DNA of 48,637 nt from an uncultured Chloroflexales bacterium. Its GTDB lineage: Bacteria > Chloroflexota > Chloroflexia > Chloroflexales > Chloroflexaceae. The stretch lies in the NCBI GenBank assembly GCA_937967405.1, contig CALCJV010000040.1:1-48637 (forward strand), in the 5' to 3' direction. The notes beneath the pieces were generated by a model. That model saw nothing but the letters and a program-made list of their open reading frames with translations. It searched no databases and was not told the DNA's origin. Positions 47,620-48,637 of the stretch are shown piece after piece (within the stretch, counting starts at the first letter, position 1; each line of letters starts with the position of its first letter). Both the position numbers and the translations under genes were made by a program.

Positions 47620-48552
47620 TCAGACCAGAGCCGCAGCTGGTTCAGGATCAGGGATAGCTGGACGCGGTAACAAGCCAGCGTGCTCCACGACCCGTGCCAT
47701 CGCGCGCGTCCAGCCGACGGACATGAGGTGTACGCCTGCTACGCCTTCAACCTCCAGCAACTGCTGGACCAGCTCAGCGGCAAGGTGGATACCTTCAGCT
47801 TCGGCATCGGCGGCCCGCTCCATACGCTCTATGATCGCATCGGGCACGCACATACCGGGCAAGTTCTCGCGCAGAAAATGGACAGTCCGAGCCGTGCGGG
47901 GGATCATCACCCCAGCGATAATCGCGGCGTGCTGGTGCAAGCCAAGCGTGCGGGCTTCGCGCATCCACTCCGCAAAGCGGGGCACATCATAGATGATCTG
48001 GGTCTGGATAAACTCCGCGCCCGCGCTGATCTTCTTTTCAAGGCGGCTGATCTTCTCGATGTTGGGATTGGCTACCCCACCCACAAAAAACGTAGGGGCG
48101 GGGTGTAACTCTTTGCCCGACTCGAACGTCTGCTGATCGCGCATGGTTCGCATCATCTGAAGCAGCTTGAATGAGTTCAGGTCAAGCACATTCTTGCATT
48201 GGGGATGATCGCCATTGTTGGGATGATCGCCCGTCATACACAGATAGTTGCGGATGCCAAGTGCGCTGCCACTGAGAATATCACCTTGCAACGCGAGGCG
48301 GTTGCGGTTTTGGCAGGTAACTTGGACAATCGCTTCTGCGCCGAGCTGTTGCGCGATCAGCCCAGCTCCGAGCGCAGACATCCGCGCAATGCCGCGCTGG
48401 TTATCGGTGAAGTTGATTGCATCTACGTAGCCCAGCAAGCCTTTGACGAGCTTCTCGACGTGGGTGCGATCTGCCCCCTTCGGTGGGGCAATCTCGCCCG
48501 TCACGACGAGCTGGCCTGCACGCAGGCGGCGTTGGAAGTTGCTGTACACCAT
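47620..48552 (-). CDS. metF: Methylenetetrahydrofolate reductase family protein
   Basis: A 310-residue TIM-barrel flavoprotein that reduces methylenetetrahydrofolate to methyltetrahydrofolate for methionine synthesis. Signature pieces: VVTGEIAPPKGAD with the conserved Glu, AINFTDNQRGIARMS, VQVTCQNRNRLALQ and NYLCMTGDHPNNGDH, GAEFIQTQIIYDV, and IIAGVMIPRTARTVHFL. It is nearer the shorter MetF-like group of Chloroflexota and Clostridia than to E. coli MetF. Ribosome site before ATG 48552 is weak (GAG). Starts the metF-map operon. Confidence 0.9.
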   Translation of the reverse strand: MVYSNFQRRLRAGQLVVTGEIAPPKGADRTHVEKLVKGLLGYVDAINFTDNQRGIARMSALGAGLIAQQLGAEAIVQVTCQNRNRLALQGDILSGSALGIRNYLCMTGDHPNNGDHPQCKNVLDLNSFKLLQMMRTMRDQQTFESGKELHPAPTFFVGGVANPNIEKISRLEKKISAGAEFIQTQIIYDVPRFAEWMREARTLGLHQHAAIIAGVMIPRTARTVHFLRENLPGMCVPDAIIERMERAADAEAEGIHLAAELVQQLLEVEGVAGVHLMSVGWTRAMARVVEHAGLLPRPAIPDPEPAAALV

Positions 48553-48584
48553 TGCGTCTCAATTCTATCCTTCGCTGTAGGCGG

Positions 48585-48590
48585 TATAAT
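48585..48590 (+). promoter_or_regulatory. -10 box facing out of the window
   Basis: Perfect TATAAT on the plus strand, 32 bases upstream (divergently) of metF. The gene it would serve lies beyond 48637. Confidence 0.35.
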
Positions 48591-48637
48591 GGCAGTGCGT
48601 GTAGCCTCCAGTCTCCCGCTTCCGGAAGCCATTGGCT

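Noticed and set aside
1..48637. tRNA, rRNA, transposase or phage genes
   Set aside because: I looked for T-loop-like motifs, rRNA-like stretches, and transposase or integrase motifs on both strands and saw none. This is a by-eye scan, so a divergent tRNA could be missed.

Overview
The window is about 60% GC and carries roughly 45 tightly packed genes on both strands. Gene content points to the phylum Chloroflexota, probably class Chloroflexia: a ba3-type oxidase, an MglA GTPase with roadblock proteins, an ArsA ATPase with an HSP20-like tail, a secreted Cys-rich module fused to beta-propellers, and many small conserved proteins of that lineage. This is inferred from family content; no 16S or marker phylogeny was possible. 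I found no rRNA, tRNA, CRISPR array, transposase or prophage. Most of it reads as ordinary chromosome.

Layout. 1-639: 5' part of a PAS/GAF sensor (minus strand, runs off the window). 935-5371 (plus): an atypical polyprenyl synthase, two thioredoxin-fold proteins, a HAD phosphatase, endonuclease III and a DHH/MYG1-like protein. 5458-8876 (minus): a response regulator leading into a ba3-type cytochrome oxidase operon. 9095-12953 (minus): glycosyltransferase, flippase-like membrane protein and O-antigen ligase in an overlapping polysaccharide operon. 13146-14546: a DUF427 protein, then a probable leader-peptide attenuator in front of a LysE/RhtB-type exporter with an in-frame amber codon. 14594-21139 (plus): ACT-malic enzyme, a small DUF4258-like protein, ArsA-HSP20 ATPase, arginase, a lone photolyase antenna-type domain, a MoaD-MoaE fusion and MutM. 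21120-22906: an HD phosphohydrolase and a divergent glycosyltransferase.

23014-29840 (plus): an HTH protein behind a promoter and a perfect 5'-leader hairpin, two roadblock/LC7 proteins, MglA and a DUF4388 protein (a likely polarity or motility switch), then purH, hisIE and a hybrid-like sensor kinase. 29837-32592 (minus): ffh-rpsP-khpA-rimM, a conserved translation/secretion operon. 32850-38860: two secreted proteins sharing a nearly identical N-terminal module on opposite strands (TolB-like propeller and PQQ-sugar-dehydrogenase-like propeller), an MscS channel between them, and a lipoprotein. 39037-41066: a membrane-anchored protein and a CPD photolyase. 41063-41326: the remnant of a PhzF-family gene. 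41470-45892: DUF952, DUF58, zinc-ribbon/FHA and VWA proteins. 45936-48552 (minus): metF-map-YggT-like-membrane protein.

Promoters are unusually legible: TTGACN-N16-18-TAnnnT and extended -10 (TGn-TATAMT) elements recur. At least three genes (3105, 41470, 45892) have the -10 box so close to the ATG that their mRNAs should be leaderless or nearly so. The most rewarding places for a second look are the attenuator/amber exporter at 13577-14546, the MglA/roadblock island with its leader hairpin, the shuffled secreted module, the PhzF remnant, and the polyprenyl synthase lacking its first aspartate motif.
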